Under the pieces are notes generated by a model. It had not been told where the DNA came from, did not search any database, and saw only the letters and a list, made by a program, of their open reading frames with translations. Position numbers and translations under genes: made by a program. Positions 62,134 through 64,000 of a stretch of DNA of 64,000 nucleotides are shown in pieces. Position 1 is the first letter of the stretch; each line of letters begins with the position of its first letter. The stretch is taken from contig CAVYPX010000009.1 in the NCBI GenBank assembly GCA_963770485.1, positions 1 through 64,000 of the forward strand, given 5' to 3'. This stretch comes from CAVVEC01 sp963770485 (lineage in GTDB: Bacteria; Acidobacteriota; Terriglobia; Terriglobales; Acidobacteriaceae).

Positions 62134-64000
62134 TCAGACCTGAATCAGCAGGTTGCCGGCGCGATCCTGCTGGAAGCGCCGCCTAGGCGGCACAAACGTA
62201 GTCGCACTGTATTCGGTGACCACGGCGGGTCCAGAAAAATTCTTCCCCGCAGGCAGGGATTCGCGATCGTAAATTTCGGCGACAATTTCTTTGCCCCCGA
62301 AAGGGATTGGAACTCGATCACGATGAAAACGGCCGAGCTTTGCTGGGCCAGGACGACCGGACGTGGCCGTCCCTGTGCGGCTCTTGCTCGGCGCAAAGGT
62401 CCCACTGTCAGCAGCTGAAGCTTGGGTGCGCGGAGACTTCACCGTGGCGCGCAAACGCAGGGTAACCAGTTCTACTTCCCGCGACGGGTAGCTGTATCCG
62501 TAACGCTGTTGGTGCTCTCGACGAAAAGCGGCGATGAGTGTCGAGGTGTAGGGAACGTTGAGCTCGTAGCCTTGACCTCGGTACCGGACATCCACGCTCG
62601 GTTGGTAGCGAATCGCGCCCTGCCAGCCTTCTGTACGAAAATCGTCCTCCGCCTGGCGGCGCAATTTCAGGAATTCTTCCTCCAGACTTTTCCGCGGAAG
62701 CTGGTCTACAGTCTTCCAAAGCACGGTGCGCGAATAGTCCTTTACGACGTCACTGACCAGGATTCCGAAGGCGGAGAGCGCACCCGGCATCGCGGGCACG
62801 ATCACGCGCGCTATGCCCAGTGCTTCAGCCAATTCGCAGGCGTGCAAGCCTCCTGCTCCGCCGAAGGCGACCAGCGCGAACTCTCGCGGATCATAGCCGC
62901 GCTCGATCGAGACCACGCGAATGGCTTTTTCCATGGTCGAATTCACCACACGGATCACTCCCGCGGCGAACTGATTGAGAGAAAGCGGGGAGCCTTCTTT
63001 TTTCAGCCAAGCGGCGATGATCCGGCGTGTGCGCTCCAGGTCGAGGGTGAAGTCGCCACCCAGAAAGCGGTGCGGTTGCAGGCGTCCCAGGATCAGGTTG
63101 GCGTCCGTGACCGTAGGCTGCCTGCCACGGCCATAGCAGATGGGACCGGGATCGGCTCCGGCGGATTCCGGTCCCACTCGCAGGGCGCCGGCCGCATCGA
63201 AGCGGGCAATGGAGCCCCCACCGGCGCCCACCGTGCGAATGTCGAGCATCGGGACGCCGACCGGCAGACCCGAGATCTCGGCTTGCGTTCCAACCCGCAC
63301 TTCGCGGTCCACCAGCGCTACGTCGGTCGAAGTGCCCCCCATGTCGAACGAAATGATTCGCTCGAATCCGCTGCGGCGCGCCATCGCCGCAGCCCCCACA
63401 ACTCCGCCCGCGGGCCCGGAAAGCACCGTCCGCACAGGCTCGCGGGCGGCAGCACTCAGCGTGGTGATCCCGCCGCTGGACTGCATCACAAAGACTCTGG
63501 AAGCCGTCAGCAAGGCGAGTTTCTCCAGATAGTTCTGCATGACCGGTTGCAGATAAGCGTTTACAACCACCGTGCTGGTGCGTTCAAATTCGCGGAACTC
63601 AGGCAGAATTTGATGGGAAACGGAAAGCGGCGCGCCGATCTGTTGCAGCGCAGCCGCGACGGATTTCTCGTTCTGCGGATTGGCGAACGAAAAGAGCAGC
63701 GAGATCGCGATCGCCTCAGGTTTCTTCTGAAGCAACTTATTTTCCAGTTCCTGCAAAACTGATTGCAAGGGCTCCTGCAAAACCTCGCCGTCGCTGCTGG
63801 TGCGCTCCTCCACACCAAAACGCAGATCACCCGCCACCAGCGGTTCCACGCGATCGAAAAAGAAATCGTAGAGCTTGGGCCTGGCCTGCCGTCCGATCTC
63901 AATCACATCCTCGAAACCGGTGGTTGTAACCAGCGCCACGCGCGGCCCCTTGCGCTGTAACAACGTGTTGGTGCCGACCGTCGTGCCATGGAGCAGAGTA
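62134..64000 (-). CDS. Hydantoinase/oxoprolinase family subunit A, 5' end outside the window
   Basis: At least 622 residues, continuing past base 64000; the first visible residues are TLLHGTTVGTNTLLQRKG, the conserved N-terminal HGTTxxTN motif. Further actin-like ATPase motifs are FDMGGTSTDVALVDREV and RTVGAGGGSIARFDAAGAL, then GPICYGRG and FGGAGGLHACELAEALGI. The C-terminal region carries the usual beta domain (YRGQGYELNVPY). The family opens cyclic amides or imides such as 5-oxoproline or hydantoins with ATP. Subunit B normally follows but is not in the 78 bases before phoB, so the partner must be elsewhere or upstream. Confidence 0.85.
   Translation of the reverse strand, partial: TLLHGTTVGTNTLLQRKGPRVALVTTTGFEDVIEIGRQARPKLYDFFFDRVEPLVAGDLRFGVEERTSSDGEVLQEPLQSVLQELENKLLQKKPEAIAISLLFSFANPQNEKSVAAALQQIGAPLSVSHQILPEFREFERTSTVVVNAYLQPVMQNYLEKLALLTASRVFVMQSSGGITTLSAAAREPVRTVLSGPAGGVVGAAAMARRSGFERIISFDMGGTSTDVALVDREVRVGTQAEISGLPVGVPMLDIRTVGAGGGSIARFDAAGALRVGPESAGADPGPICYGRGRQPTVTDANLILGRLQPHRFLGGDFTLDLERTRRIIAAWLKKEGSPLSLNQFAAGVIRVVNSTMEKAIRVVSIERGYDPREFALVAFGGAGGLHACELAEALGIARVIVPAMPGALSAFGILVSDVVKDYSRTVLWKTVDQLPRKSLEEEFLKLRRQAEDDFRTEGWQGAIRYQPSVDVRYRGQGYELNVPYTSTLIAAFRREHQQRYGYSYPSREVELVTLRLRATVKSPRTQASAADSGTFAPSKSRTGTATSGRPGPAKLGRFHRDRVPIPFGGKEIVAEIYDRESLPAGKNFSGPAVVTEYSATTFVPPRRRFQQDRAGNLLIQV

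Overview
The window is best read as an Acidobacteriota chromosome fragment (Terriglobia-like, possibly from a metagenome) with an unrelated 3.2 kb piece at its left end. The Acidobacteriota reading rests on gene families common in that phylum: three GloVer-repeat secreted proteins, a YVTN beta-propeller, an HAF-repeat protein, a VWFA-related secreted protein, a DUF7948/SBBP remnant, an HpnI-like glycosyltransferase and many TPR proteins. Bases 1-3218 look different: higher GC, three planctomycete-type genes (secreted protein, cytochrome, sulfatase) with several frameshifts each, and two long hairpins. They join in mid-gene to a gcvH start at about 3219, which looks like a misassembly or a foreign insertion.

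Layout. 3.2-13.2 kb: gcvH stub, glycosyltransferase, HAF protein, a broken RAYT transposase between inverted REP hairpins, a membrane/TPR gene pair, a small-repeat region and secreted proteins. 13.3-20.5 kb: an island between two GloVer genes with Cas1 and a coiled-coil gene on one strand and an HTH protein, an HNH-type protein and a family B DNA polymerase on the other, all diverging from an AT-rich core. There is no cas2, effector or CRISPR array. Cas1 plus PolB plus HNH plus HTH is the gene set of casposons. The Cas1 and PolB C-termini also share a small helix-turn-helix module ending in GRRRPHPR. This is the most novel system in the window. PolB carries two frameshifts. 20.5-32.6 kb: GloVer and YVTN proteins, two tandem parS-like palindromes, an ArnT-like transferase, MITE-like repeats, a hybrid histidine kinase and secreted proteins.

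32.6-52.6 kb is a coherent extracellular electron-transfer and cytochrome c module. A long leftward cluster encodes a 16-heme cytochrome, an NHL propeller, a tetraheme cytochrome resembling OmcE-type proteins, a parvulin-like PPIase, an outer-membrane barrel, a second NHL propeller, a 12-heme cytochrome and a GT-C membrane protein. Divergent from it lie the System II cytochrome c maturation genes resB and ccsA with a histidine kinase. A perfect Crp-type box (TGTGA-N6-TCACA) lies between the two arms. A near-identical box precedes the TPR operon at 32.7 kb, which suggests one regulator for both loci.

52.7-64 kb: a third GloVer protein, a DUF1326 protein, a GAF/zinc-ribbon protein, a frameshifted formamidase-family gene, an ArsB/NhaD-type transporter, phoU-phoR-phoB and a hydantoinase/oxoprolinase gene cut by the window edge. 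I saw no rRNA or tRNA genes and no CRISPR array.
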